Shown: one piece after another, positions 31,133 to 42,200 of the stretch
Layout of the letters: the number at the start of each line of letters is the position of its first letter
How positions within the stretch are numbered: position 1 is the stretch's first letter
Source: Anthoceros angustus
Lineage: Eukaryota > Streptophyta > Anthocerotopsida > Anthocerotales > Anthocerotaceae
Reading direction: 5' to 3'
Assembly: GCA_010909165.1 (NCBI GenBank)
Contig: VJWM01000353.1
Span: 1 to 43,489, forward strand
DNA: 43,489 nt
Program-made: the position numbers and the translations under genes
Notes under the pieces: generated by a model
Seen by the model: the letters and a program-made list of their open reading frames with translations, nothing else
Databases searched by the model: none
What the model was told of the DNA's origin: nothing

Positions 31133-31630
31133 TCTCCACTCGGGGCGCTCTTTTACTTGCAGTTGGGATTCGTCCCTTAGGCTCTGTGGCCTTCCACTAA
31201 CACCTACACCTCTAATCCTCTACTCATCTTCTCATCTCCTCATCCTCTTCCTCCTATTCTAACCTCGATTCGGGCTTCTTGGTTTCGACTCGCCCTTACG
31301 GCTGGCGGGTCCGCCTCCAGCAAGTTCTTCCTTGGGCGGTTGCTATGAGTTTGACACAGGCAGTGAGAACCTCGAGTCTTTCCAGTAGTCTACCCTCAAG
31401 CCGAGAGTTCTCACGGGCATTTGCCACACACCCAAAGCAAAGCAATTTCACGGCAACCATTCACAAGGGAGCAACTCGTTTAGGCACTTGAGCAAGTCCT
31501 CCACCAACACTCCGACCACGCGACTTCCTCTCTACGGACTGTTGGCTCACGGCCACGAAATTCCTCTGTAATGGCAAAGGACTCGATGATGGGCGCAAGA
31601 CATGATACTTTACTTTGTGAAATCCTCCTC

Positions 31631-31640
31631 CTCTTATAGG
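31631..31640 (-). promoter_or_regulatory. LTR TATA box (family A, 5' copy)
   Basis: CCTATAAGAG on the minus strand in the same context as 19011-19020. It is the likely promoter of the most complete element. Confidence 0.6.
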
Positions 31641-31879
31641 AGGCCTTCCACATACAACCTCCCTTAGGTGACCCTCTGCGGTCACCTTTTCCAATTCTAT
31701 TATTTCCTACACCGCATTTAATGTCGGCACCTAAATCTATTATGCGATCCTTGGTAAATTCTATTCTAGTAACTTCACCTAAGACCATCCTTGAAGGATG
31801 TCGGTCTACACCACCTATCCTTCCGTTCCCCAAAGCTCATTTATGGTCATTGACCATTCTTAGTCTTATCTCATTTGGG

Positions 31880-34395
31880 GTGGTGACATGGCCCTTGGAT
31901 TGGCTCCCTCGCCCTCCTTTTGCTCTGTCCCTTCCCGGATCTTGTCGCCTTCCAATGTGTGGGGCAAGTACCATCTGCCCCTTCCTCCATCTCCGGGCGG
32001 CGCCTAAAATCTGTTATCTTCCATCGATCGCGCCCCTCCCGCGCACCTAGGCGCCTTTTCTCCGCTTCCGCTGGTCGCGCCCGTTCATCGGCACCCTACG
32101 CGGTAGTCGGCGGACTGGGTGGACTTACCATGGTAGTCGGTACCTATCTCCTTCTTCTCCTTCCTCTCCGCCGGTGATGTCTCACGGGGTGAGTTCCTCT
32201 TTGCTCCTTCCTTCTTTTGGTTTGTCCATACCTATCACGAGCATGTCTTCAAAGAATCTTCCCCATTCGACCAATGTTGCTACTAACTCCTTGGGCCTTC
32301 TTGCGTTGGTCTCCTCTCGGGCCTGGCTCCTCCCTTATCCAGGTGGGCGAGAACTTCTCACCCCTCCCCTTCCTCGGGGGGACCCGTCCTTAGTCTCCTC
32401 CGGTGGGGTTGTCTCTCCCACCACCCAGCCTCCTCCTCGGGGGTATACTACGGACCCCGGCTCCTTCATCCTCGGCCGGGCCTCGCGGCAACTCCCCAAC
32501 GATCTCGCCCACGGGCACACTGCCCTACCGGTAGTCTGGCGGACTACGGCGTGGTGTGTCTACCCCACGGTAGTCTGGCGGACTACCGTGGTAGGTTGAC
32601 CCCGGAGGTGGGCTTTCCCCTCCTTGCTCTCTGCGCCACCTTCTACCTTTGGCGGCGCTCTTCGTCTCGACTCCTCAGTTCCTCGGAGTCCATTTCGTGA
32701 TGGCCTCATCAAAATCGGAGGCCTCAGGCTGCTGTTGCAGCTCCTTCTGTCATCATCATGAGGACCCAATGTCCTCCTCTTGGCCAGCAAGATCTCATTG
32801 TTGGCCTTCAAAATTCTATTGTGGAGGTGGGCCCCAAGCTATGATATTGCATTTGGAGATCATCAATCTCGTGGGCCACTCTCCATCGGTGATGTCTCAC
32901 GGGGTGAGTTCCTCTTTGCTCCTTCCTTCCTTCTGTTTGGTTTGTCCATACCTATCAGAGCATGTCTTCATCTTCCCCATTCGACCAATGTTGCTACTAA
33001 CTCCCCGCGTTGGTCTCCTCTCCCGGCTGGCTCCTCCCTTATCCAGGTGGGCGGGAACTTCTCACCCCTCCCCTTCCTCGGGTCGGACCCGTCCTTAGTC
33101 TCCTCGGTGGGGTTGTCTCTCCCACCACCCAGCTGCTCCTCCGGGGTATACTCGGACCCCGGCTCCTTCATCCTCGGCCGGCCTCCGGCGACTCCCCTGA
33201 TCTCGCCACGGGCACACTACCGGTGTCAGCGGACTAGGCGTGTGTGTCTACCACGGTAGTCTGGCGGACTACGTGGTAGGTCACCCATGGTAGGTTGACC
33301 CCAGGAGGTGGGCTTTCCCCTCCTTGCTCTCTGCGCCACCTTCTACCTTTGGCGCTCGGCTCTTCGTCTCGACTCCTCAGTTCCTCGGAGTCCATTTGAT
33401 GGCCTCATCAAAATCGGAGGCCTCACAGGCACACTGTTGCGCTCCTTCATCATCATCATGAGGACCCAATGTCCTCCTCTTGGCCAAGCAAGATCTCATT
33501 GTTGGCCTTCAAAATTCTATTGTGGAGGTGGGCCCCAAGCTATGATATTGCATTTGGAGATCATCAATCTCGTGGGCCACTCTCCATCTTCACACCTACC
33601 TTTGTAGGCGTCCCTTGAGGTGGTCAATTCCCCACCTTGACATGGAGGTCACATTCTCCTCCCTTGCTTCCTTGGTGGCTGGCCAATTTTGCACGAAGGG
33701 CATAATGCCAAAACCTTCGCTTCCTTACTACCATTCTATGTACCACTTTCTTGTGGTACTCCTCTTCTGGGACCTTTTTCCTTCCAAGTCCTCTATTAGT
33801 TGAGCAAGCCCTTCCTCTCGCTTGCCAAGCATCTTTCCGCGCTCCGGCTCCGGTCTGATCTCTTGGGAAGTGAGTTCGCCTTAGCTCGAAAAGGAAGTTG
33901 GCCCCAAGCGCACTTTGCACCTTTGGATGGCTGCAGCCCACACCTAGATTTTGTGCATCATTCACAAAATCTAATCGATCTATAATACCTATTTTCCTAC
34001 TCGCTAATTAATCTCTTGCTAATTACTCTTATATATTTATCCTCTATTGATGAGCATATATAGTGGATATCCCCCTTTATTCTAAGTTTCCTTTTTAGAG
34101 ATTTTGTCACCTACGTAGATACTTACAGCGATAATCTGCTCCTTACTCGGGCTACCGGCGTGTCAGCGACCTCTGATGATGCCTTTCTAACCAACCTTGG
34201 TTGCCCCATGCCTTTTCGGGTCGCTTGACCGTTTTCCTCTGGGATATCCTTTGCCTTCTAACAATATTCCACGCTCTAGTTCCAAGATCTTGAAGTTTTC
34301 CTCGCATGTTCCTCTTCAATCGGTCTTAGCCAAAAAAAATCAAACTTGTTAGTCTTACGGCGGTTTGAATTTGGTTGCCCAAACTTTTACGTTCC
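31880..34395 (-). pseudogene. Second family A 3' internal region beyond the 5' LTR
   Basis: Repeats 19250-22560 in order: 'gtgtggggcaagtaccat', the palindrome cluster, 'cttcgtctcgactcctcag', 'ctcatcaaaatcggaggcctc', the inverted repeat (33948-33970), the TATA block (about 34053-34065) and 'cggtcttagccaaaaa'. A block is tandemly repeated (32173-32887 and 32888-33589). The coiled coil is reduced by the same deletion as at 22,070 ('gatctcttgggaagtgagttcgcc'). At about 34,395 the match to family A ends and family B text begins. Minus-strand frames are short and give no product. Confidence 0.65.
32173..33589 (-). repeat. 715-base tandem duplication
   Basis: 'ggtgatgtctcacggggtgag' is at 32173 and 32888, and both units end 'gtgggccactctccatc'. 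The break lies at the word ctctccatc, present at both ends in related single-copy sequence (near 19,580 and 20,305), which suggests a microhomology-mediated event. Confidence 0.8.
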
Positions 34396-37130
34396 ACGAC
34401 TACCCGCCTCATGACCTTCTCCTTCGTCTTCTTCAACTCCCCTATCCTCCTAGGGAGTTGTGCATCTCATTTTGGACTTCTCGTTCCATTTCCAATCTTT
34501 GGACAAAATGTGTCCATTCTTCCAGCTCTTCTTCCTTCAATTCCAGCCTCGTGGTTCTCCCAACTCCTTTTTCCATGTCACTAATCTTCACACTGTGTGG
34601 CTATGACCGCTCATGTCGCCTACTTGCCTTTGTCTGCCCTCATTTCTTTAGATTGCTCTCGTCTTGACCTTTCCTCCATTAGCAGCACTTGCTTGTCTTC
34701 GCCTTCTTTTCCCATGTCGCACCATGTGAGCAAGTTGCTCCACCTTCTCCTCTCGAGCTGCCAATTGCTTGGTAAGAGCCTTGTTCTCCGAATATGATTG
34801 TTTGCCTCATTGTGCCTTGTTTCAAGACTCTTTTCCAAGTGCTCCACTTGAGCCTTCCATCCTCATAACATCCTCCTGGGTTTGGCTCGCCTACCACAAT
34901 TTCCCTTGCTTGGTAGGTCCTTGTCTCGCCTCGTCTTCAAGAATTCAACTCTCCTCTTGGCGGCTCCTATGTCTACCTTCTGAACATCTCCCTGTCGCAC
35001 ATCTCCTCCAACATGTCTAAGTCTCCTTTCTTACCTCCGGAGACTCAAGGCCTTTGCCTTGCTCATGGGATCTTACATCCCTTGCTTCCCTATGATGAGC
35101 TCCCGCTCATCACTTGGCAACTCCTCCCACCGTGACTCCATCGCTCGCCCACCTAGCAGGGGCCGGTTGCCTTCTTATCTCCTCTTGGGAGCTTCCGTGA
35201 CTTCCTTTCCTCCTACCGTGGTAGGAGGTGCTCCGTAGGACTACTTCCCTACGTGGTAGGACTAATTCACCATAGGCCTTGTCATGAGGAGAAGGGGTCC
35301 CAAAACCCGTGGGAACACCTCCCACCCCTCGCGAGATTCACGCCATGGTAGGATCTATCCTACCTTCCATCTCCGCATCCTCCATGGTCCAAACTTCAAA
35401 TCCCCTACAACTTCTCCTTGCAAGTCCTCCCGCACATCCTGGCTATCTTTGAGGATTCCTTCCGGCAATAATGTCAGTGGTGCTGCGGCACCTCCTTAGC
35501 AAGCACCAAGCACTCCTCCCTCTCTGTAAGTACACAATGTTAAAGGGATGCTTGGAATCATCCAACTCCTTACTTGTGAGTAGCCCTCTACTTCCCACAA
35601 ATGCACTAGATAAGTGCTAAGATAGCATGGCCTTGGTGTCTTCATCCAGCGTTGGGTTTTGACAACTTCTCCGGTGGTAGGTGTATGCTTCATACATGAT
35701 GAGCCCCAATCCGGCGCTCCTTGGTGATCTTCCATAGAAAATGGAGGAAGGTAGTGCTGAAATATGACACCCTTGGATTGCTCACCAAGCCCAAAACAAT
35801 TCTTGTGAACAATCTCCACTTGGGCTCCAAGATTTGGTCGTCCGCCAACCGTTCTTAGACTTAGCCTTCATGCCTTGCATAAGTGTAAGGGCTCCCTTGG
35901 GAAGATCCGCCGTTGATGCACGCTTGCCTCGCGTTCCTTCCATCAACGTGATTCCGCTATCCTCACTATCGCTGCCATATACTGCGTATGCTCCTTACAA
36001 TCCAACACCGTGGATCCGTCCGTGCGTTTGTCGGTGGCCAATTCCTCTTCTCTGCTTAGCAAAACACTCTCTATCAATTCAAGGTTGGTGTAGACCAATG
36101 TCGCCCATACACCCTCTAGCTGAATATTCTCCTCTTGCCCAAGGTCGAAAGTCGAAAGGTCTCTAGAGGATAGCTGGCCCATAGCACGTAAACAAGGGCA
36201 TGTCAAATTTCCACCTCAGGTCGATCCTCCTTAGACCTCTTGCCCGCTCCTGCACCTCCTTGGTGGACGCTCCTTCCTTACTACCTCCTTGCCCTTGGTC
36301 ATGGTAGGCTTGGTCATGGCCTCCTTGGTTAGTACTTGCACGATTGAAGAAAAGTGATGCCTCTCACCAATTCCTGGCTGCCCGACTTCTTATCCTTGCA
36401 AACGTTTCTCCTCCTCGGTGATTTGCTCTTGCTCACAGCTCAAAAGGTCCTTGCCCTTGCTCTCCTCCTGCAGTCCTTACACCTTGGCGTCCCCACCCCA
36501 ATTTCTCCTGCAGAAAGCTCACCAAAATTCTCCCGGACTCTTACACCACAATTTAGGAGCCCTTCTGCACGGTTTCCTAGCAATCTTGCCACGCTCCACC
36601 CTCCTAGGCACCCTCACGAGCTTGGCAAGTGTTGGGTTGCGCCCCAACTTCTTCTCCCTTCTCTTCTTCCTCAATTTCCTCCTGCTCTTTCTCTTGCGCT
36701 GGCGGACTTCCACCTCCCGAGCTCACGCCCTTCTTCTTCACCTTGCCACAAGCCACCTGGCCTTGCACCTTAGCCTTCAAGCACCAACTCTGCTGTTATG
36801 ATTTGAAGCTTCTCCTCCAAAGTTCCTCACGAGTCCTTACACTTGTGTGGTGGCCTTCACAATTTCTGTAATCCTGCCACACCCTTCTATCGCTCCTGCA
36901 GTTAGGGAGGTGTGGTTTGCCCTGCACCTCGTTCCTTCCCTCTTTCTCTTTTCTTCTGCACCTCCTCTTGGCGTCCTGCCCTCCTCCGTTGCCCAACTTG
37001 CCTTCCTCTTCAACCTTAGCATGGGCGTGTGCTACGTTTCTATGGGGCCTTGGGAAGCTTGAGGTGTGGCGCCTTCCACTGACTCCTCAAGTTTGAGTTG
37101 TGGCCTCTTAGCTAACTTTTATAAGTCACC
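34395..37130 (-). pseudogene. Family B-type 3' ORF region, longer copy
   Basis: Aligns with 40,000-42,460. In element sense an N-terminal basic part comes first (36519-36713, with KRKSRRKLRKKRREKK). Next are pieces with GVWATLVYTNLELIESVLL (35943-36206), then IVHKNCFGLGEQSKGVIF and YLVHLWEVEGYSQVRSW (35496-35819). A coiled-coil tail follows (34620-34897, with MEHLEKSLETRHNEANN). No known domain was recognised. The architecture, globular module then coiled coil, resembles the family C 3' ORF. This copy has about 300 bases near 36,700-37,010 that are missing from the 40,000-42,460 copy. Frames are broken throughout. Confidence 0.55.
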
Positions 37131-37320
37131 CAAGGGTTAGAAAAGTAACTACCATTCTATCCTGCCCTTGGATGTGTGCCACGTGGCTTTCTCACCGTTG
37201 ATGTTAGTTTCCTAATTTCCTTATACTAAAATACCAATTTCCCTATTTTCTAATTACTGAAAATTAGCCTCTAATTTCTTAATTACCTATTTTGGCCTAT
37301 TTATCTAGTCCACTAAAAGA
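37131..37320 (-). other. AT-rich spacer of family B
   Basis: 'ataagtcacccaagggttag' and runs of 'ctaatttc' and 'ctaattactg', with no coding signal. The same spacer at 42,460-42,640 carries an expanded TTTCTAA array. Confidence 0.6.
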
Positions 37321-37335
37321 CCCTATATATAGCAA
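37321..37335 (-). promoter_or_regulatory. TATA-like block upstream of family B 3' ORF
   Basis: In element sense GCTTGCTATATATAGGG, a textbook plant TATA box. It is repeated at 42643-42652 as GCTATATAGAG. It lies between the (missing) pol and the 3' ORF, in pol sense. Confidence 0.45.
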
Positions 37336-37379
37336 GCCTATCCTGCCTAAAACATAACTTTCCTCTAGCAACCTATCTC

Positions 37380-37620
37380 CTACGGTGGTAGGACACCTCC
37401 TACCATGGTGGCGTTTTCCCTTCTCCTACCACGGTAGGAGTTCTCTGGTGGGATACCTTCCTACCCTCTCCTACCATGGTAGGAGTTTCTCCTACGGTGG
37501 TAGGTGATCAAAACACTAGGTCATTCTCCTCTTGGTAGGATCTCTCCTACCCTCGTCTACCATGGTAGGAGTTTCTCCTCGGTGGTAGGACACCTCCTAC
37601 CACTCATGTAGGTTACCTTT
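37380..37620. repeat. Dense palindrome array
   Basis: Contains cctaccacggtagg at 37425-37438, cctaccatggtagg at 37470-37483, taccatggta at 37558-37567 and several halves ('tcctacggtggtagg', 'cctaccatggtgg') joined by 'agtttctcc' and 'gacacctcc' spacers. No open frame was assigned. Confidence 0.8.
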
Positions 37621-37890
37621 TCTCCTCAGAGGTCGTTTTGACCCGTTTCTTTTCTGCATATCCTCTTTGCCTTCCGACATGGTCCTACAACTCCCGCTCA
37701 AAAGGAGCAAAAATTTCCTTGCATGTCTTCACCAAACCATTTCTAGCAAAAGTGTGGGCTGTTCAAAGCAAACTCATTTAAGCTTGTTGCCCAAACTTTC
37801 ACATACTCCCCTCCTCTAGTAGAGGAACCTCGAGTGAAGGTCTAATTCCACCCATTCATAGTTGGTGATCCCCATCCGGTGGAGTTGCGG
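37621..37890 (-). repeat. Post-integrase spacer related to 22,250-22,700
   Basis: Words 'gttgcccaaact', 'cacatactcccc', 'ttccacccatt' and 'ggtgatccccatccggtgg' resemble the family A spacer between integrase and the 3' region. Pol itself is absent here; the spacer runs into palindromes and then an LTR, so most of an element has been deleted. Confidence 0.45.
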
Positions 37891-37897
37891 TCATTCT

Positions 37898-38035
37898 CCT
37901 ACCATGGTAGGATCTCTCCTACCATGGTAGGCTTGGTCATGGTAGGCTTGGTCATGGTAGGATCTCTCCTACCACGGTAGGAGTTTCTCCTACCATGGTA
38001 GGCTTGGTCATGGTAGGAGTTTCTCCTCAAAGCGA
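37898..38035. repeat. Second palindrome array with 'ggcttggtcatggtag' repeats
   Basis: cctaccatggtagg at 37898-37911, 37918-37931 and 37989-38002, and cctaccacggtagg at 37968-37981. They are interleaved with the repeated word 'ggcttggtcatggtag', itself found once at 36295-36320 and 41895-41925 inside the 3' ORF region. Confidence 0.8.
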
Positions 38036-38054
38036 AGGGGGCTTAAACATCTTC

Positions 38055-39240
38055 CCTCTGGGAGGGCACTCCCAGATTCCCCTCTGGCGGCCACACACTT
38101 GTCACTTTGTCGTTTAAATGCGTTGGGTTTCGTCCCATGAGACTTGGAGCGAGTGAATCTTGAAATCCGTCACTACACTGCACTACACACTACCTCGCCT
38201 TCTAAACAAGCAAGGCGCCCTCTCACGCTCCCTCTACCGCGCCCGTCTTTTCGTAAATAAACCTCAACCTACAGCGACACACACAATTGCAGTTCGTCTT
38301 AATGAGTCTATCACGGGCCCGGACCCCCACCCACACCGCAACCGTCCCTACTCCTAAGACACTCTTCTCCACAGGGCCCTCTTACTTGATTTGGGATTCG
38401 TCCCTTAGGCTCTGCACCGTGGCCTTAGTTTTCCTACTCTAATCCTCCTCACAACTCTCTCAATCAACAACGCCCTCTTCTTCTCTACTCATCTACCCTT
38501 CCTTCCTCCACAATCTCCTACTCTAACACCAATTGCTGGCTCATTAATTCCAACTCCCTTACGGCTGGCACAGGGTCGTCCAGGAATTGAGTTCTTCCTT
38601 GGGCGGTTGCTATGTGGTTTGCAGACAGCGAGAACCTCCAGGGTCTTTCCTGCAGTCTACCCTCAAGCCGAGAGTTCCTTGAGCATCGCCACACTCAAAG
38701 CAAAACAATTCACGACCATTCACAAGGGGAGCGGGGGCGCACGAGCAAGCCCTCCACCCGGCACTCCGGCCGTTCTCCCTCTCTACGGACCTGCGTTGGC
38801 TTGCGGGACGAAATTCAGCACACAAAGTGAAGGACTCGGGAGGATGGGAGGCGCAAGACACGATAATTTTACTTCACAAGCTCCCTCCTTTTATAGGGAG
38901 GTCCTCATACAGCCTCCCACAGCGCGCCCTCCACAGCCTTGCCTTACTCCTTATTTTAGTGTATCCTGTTGTGACTTTAAGTTCGACATCCAAGCATCTT
39001 GGGTAAAATTCTATTCTAGCAAAAATTCACCTATGTGAGCCTTAATGGCTCTGTCAACATTCCTATCTAGCTAGTCAACACACCCTCTTGGTGACAAGCA
39101 TTAATGCTCCTCCTCTAAAGAAAAGTCTTCCCAAGTGGCATCTTGCCCCATGTCTTCAAGCTAATTTAAGGACTTCTTATGAATCCCTTCCTTATCTTGA
39201 TGCCTATCTTGAGTTCCTTCCTCCAATAAAATAGCCGGGC
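38055..39240 (-). repeat. Family B LTR, copy 2
   Basis: Parallels 2394-3600 ('gcgttgggtttcgtcccatgag', 'ccttctaaacaagcaaggcgcc', 'ctactcctaagacactcttctccaca', 'ttgagcatcgccacac', the TATA box, 'ccttcctccaataaaatagcc'). There is no primer-binding site on the low side; instead palindromic sequence abuts it. It is therefore the 3' LTR of the element whose 3' region is 39240-42744, or a recombinant. TATA at 38887-38895 on the minus strand. Confidence 0.7.
38887..38895 (-). promoter_or_regulatory. LTR TATA box (family B, copy 2)
   Basis: TATAAAAGG on the minus strand, same context as at 3255-3263. Confidence 0.6.
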
Positions 39241-42200
39241 TCTCTTAGCCAGGCTCATCCTCGCTTCTCCTCTTCCTCTCACTTGTGGAGCAAGTGAGCT
39301 CCTTCTGCACCCATGTTAGGAGGTTGGTCTTCTCCTTGTGATTCTTGCTCCATTCTGCAAGATCAACCCCTCTTCCTTCTTTCTGCAAGGGCCAAGGTAC
39401 TCGCCTCCCTTGTCAAATCCATGCTAGCGACCTTTGAATCCATGCTTCTTCCTCCTACCATGGTAGGACCTTCTCCTACCACGGTAGGAGTCCCTCCCCA
39501 GTAGGAACTCCTCCTACCAGTAGGAGTTCCTACAGTCGTTTCTTCTTCCTTACCCCTTCACAGGGTGATTCTCTCCACTGCAGCTTCTCCCGCTTCACTT
39601 GCTTCTCCACAGTGCGGTTTCTTCACCCTGTTGCTTGGGACACTCTCCAAGTCTAAGGCTTCCGGTTGGACTTGCATGAGGGCCTCCCTATCATCGTCAT
39701 GAGGTCCCAACATCCTCCTCTCGAAGTCGCAACAACTCGTTAGTGGCCTTGAGCACCTTGTTGTGAAGATGGGCTGCAAATCGTTGTTGTGCCATCTCCA
39801 ATTCTTGTAATCCTCAAGCCATACTCCATGCTCACACTTGCTTTTGTAAGCATCTCGCTCAAGGCCAGCTCACGGTCTTGACATGGAGAGCCACATTCTC
39901 CGTCCTCTCATTGCGGTTGGCGGATCAATCTCTCTTGTAGGGCATAATCGGCCCAATCTACGCTCCCTCACCGCCAACATATGCCACCGCCTCATGGCCT
40001 TTCTCCTTTGCCATTTCTTCCTCCAACTCCCCTATCCTCCTAGGGAGTTGTGCATTCTCCGTTCTTTGGACTTCTCGTTCCATTTCCAATCTTTGGACAA
40101 AATGTGTCCGTTCTTCCAGCTCTTCTTCCTTCAATTCCAGCCTCGTGGATTTCTCCCAGCTCCTTTTCCATGTCACTAATCTTCACACTGTGTGGCTATG
40201 ACCCGCTCATGTCGCCTACTTGCCTTTGTCTTGTCCTCATTTCCTGATTGCTCTCGTCTTGACCTTTCCTCCATTAGCAGCACTTGCTTGTCTTACCTTC
40301 TTTTCCCATGCGCACCATGTGAGCAAGTTGCTCCACCTTCTCCTCTCGAGCTGCCAATTGCTTGGTAAGAGCCTTGTTCTCCGAATATGATGGTTTGTCC
40401 TGCCTTGTTTCAAGACTCTTTTCCAAGTGCTCCACTTGAGCTTCCATCCTCATAACATCCTCCATGGGTTTCGCTCGCCGCAATTTCCCTTGCTTGGTAG
40501 GTCCTTGTCTTCTCCCTCCGTCTTCAAAATTCAACTCTCCTCTTGGCGGCTCCTACATCTACCTTCTTGAACATCTCCCCTGCGCATCTCCTCCAACATG
40601 TCTAAGTCTCCTTTCTTACCTCCGGAGACTCAAGGCCTTTGCCTTGCTCATGGGATCTTACATCCCTTGCTTCCCTATGATGAGCTCCCGCTCATCACTT
40701 GGTGCAACTCCTCCCACCGTGACTCCATCGCTCGCCCACCTAGCAGGGGGGTTGCCTTCTTATCTCCTCTTGGGAGCTTCCAAACCGTGACTTCCTTTCC
40801 CTCCTACCGTGGTAGGAGGTGCTCAGTGGGACTACTTCCTACCGTGGTAGGGATTCTGCCGTAGGCCTTGTCATGAGGAGGACGAAGGGGTCCCAAACCC
40901 GTGGGAACACCTCCCACCCTCGCGGGATTCACCGCCATGGTAGGATCTATCCTACCTTCCATCTCGCATCCTCGGTCCAAACTTCAAATCCCCTACAACT
41001 TCTCCTTGCAAGTCCTCCACGCATCCTCGGCCTATCTTTGGAGGATTCCTTCCGGCAATAATGTCCGGTGGTCTGCACCTCCTTTAAAGCACCAAGCACT
41101 CCTTGTCCCTCTCACAGGTGTAAGTACACAATGTTAAAGGGATGCTTGGAATCATCCAACTCCTTACTTGTGAGTAGCCCTCTACTTCCCACAAATGCAC
41201 TAGATAAGTGCTAAGATAGCATGACCTGTCTTCATCCGCGTTGGGTTTGACTTTTCCGGTGGTAGGTGTATGCTTCATACATGATGAGCCCCAATCCGCC
41301 GCTCCTTGAGTGATCTTCCATAGAAAATGGAGGAAGGTAGTCTTTGAAATATGACACCCTTGGATTGCTCACCAAGCCCAAAACAATTCTTGTGAACAAT
41401 CTCCACTTGGGCTCCAAGATTTGGTCGTCGCCAACCGTTCTTGGACTTAGCCTTCATGCCCCTTGCATAAGTGTAAGGGCTCCCTTGGGAAGATCCGCCG
41501 TTGATGCGCTTGCCTCACTCGTTCCTTCCATCAAGCGTGATTCCGCTATCCTCGCTATCCGCCATATACTGCGTATGCTCCTTACGTCCAACACGTGGAT
41601 CCGTCCGTGCGTTTTCCTGGGTAAATTCCTCTTCCGTGCTGCAAATTAGCAAAACACTCCTCTATCAATTCAAGGTTGGTGTAAGACCAATGTCGCCCAT
41701 ACACCCACTCTGAATATTCTCCTCTGCTGCCCAAGGTCGAAAGTCTCGAAGGTCTCTAGAGGATAGCTGGCACACATGGCAAATAAAAGGGCATGTCAAA
41801 TTTCCACCCTCAGGATCCTCACCTTAGACCTCTTGCAGCTCCTGCGCCACCTCCCTTGGTGGACGCTCCTTCCTTAGCTACTACCTCCTTGCCCTTGGTC
41901 ATGGTAGGCTTGGTCATGGCCTCCTTGGTTAGTACTTGCGAAATTGAAGAAAAGTGATGCCTCTGCAATTCCTGCGCACACCGACTTCTTATCCTTGCAA
42001 GCGTTTCTCCTCCTCGGTGATTTGCTCACAGCTCAAAGGTCCTTGCCCTTGCTCTCCTCCTCAGCCCTTACACCTTGGCGTCTCAAAACCCCGATTTCTC
42101 CTGAGAAAGCTCACCAAAATTCCCCGGACTCTTACACTTGCCACAGCAATTTAGGAGCCCTTCACGGTTTCCTAGCAATCTTGCCACGCTCCACCCTCCT

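Larger units (their letters stand above)
30594..31880 (-). repeat. Family A LTR, 5' copy
   Basis: Begins tgtggtagggagaatcc beside the primer-binding site and parallels the LTR at 18051-19250 throughout, with many short indels and three instead of two internal tandem units. It is followed on the high side not by host sequence but by family A 3' internal text, which continues to 34,395. Confidence 0.8.

Noticed and set aside
36354-36801. Plus-strand Leu/Ser-rich frames as membrane proteins
   Set aside because: They are shadows of the basic N-terminal part of the minus-strand 3' ORF; the hydrophobicity comes from ctt/ctc-rich complement text.
37380-38035. CRISPR-like array of direct repeats
   Set aside because: The repeats are short palindromes with irregular, non-unique spacers in plant retroelement DNA. 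There is no regular period, leader or cas gene.
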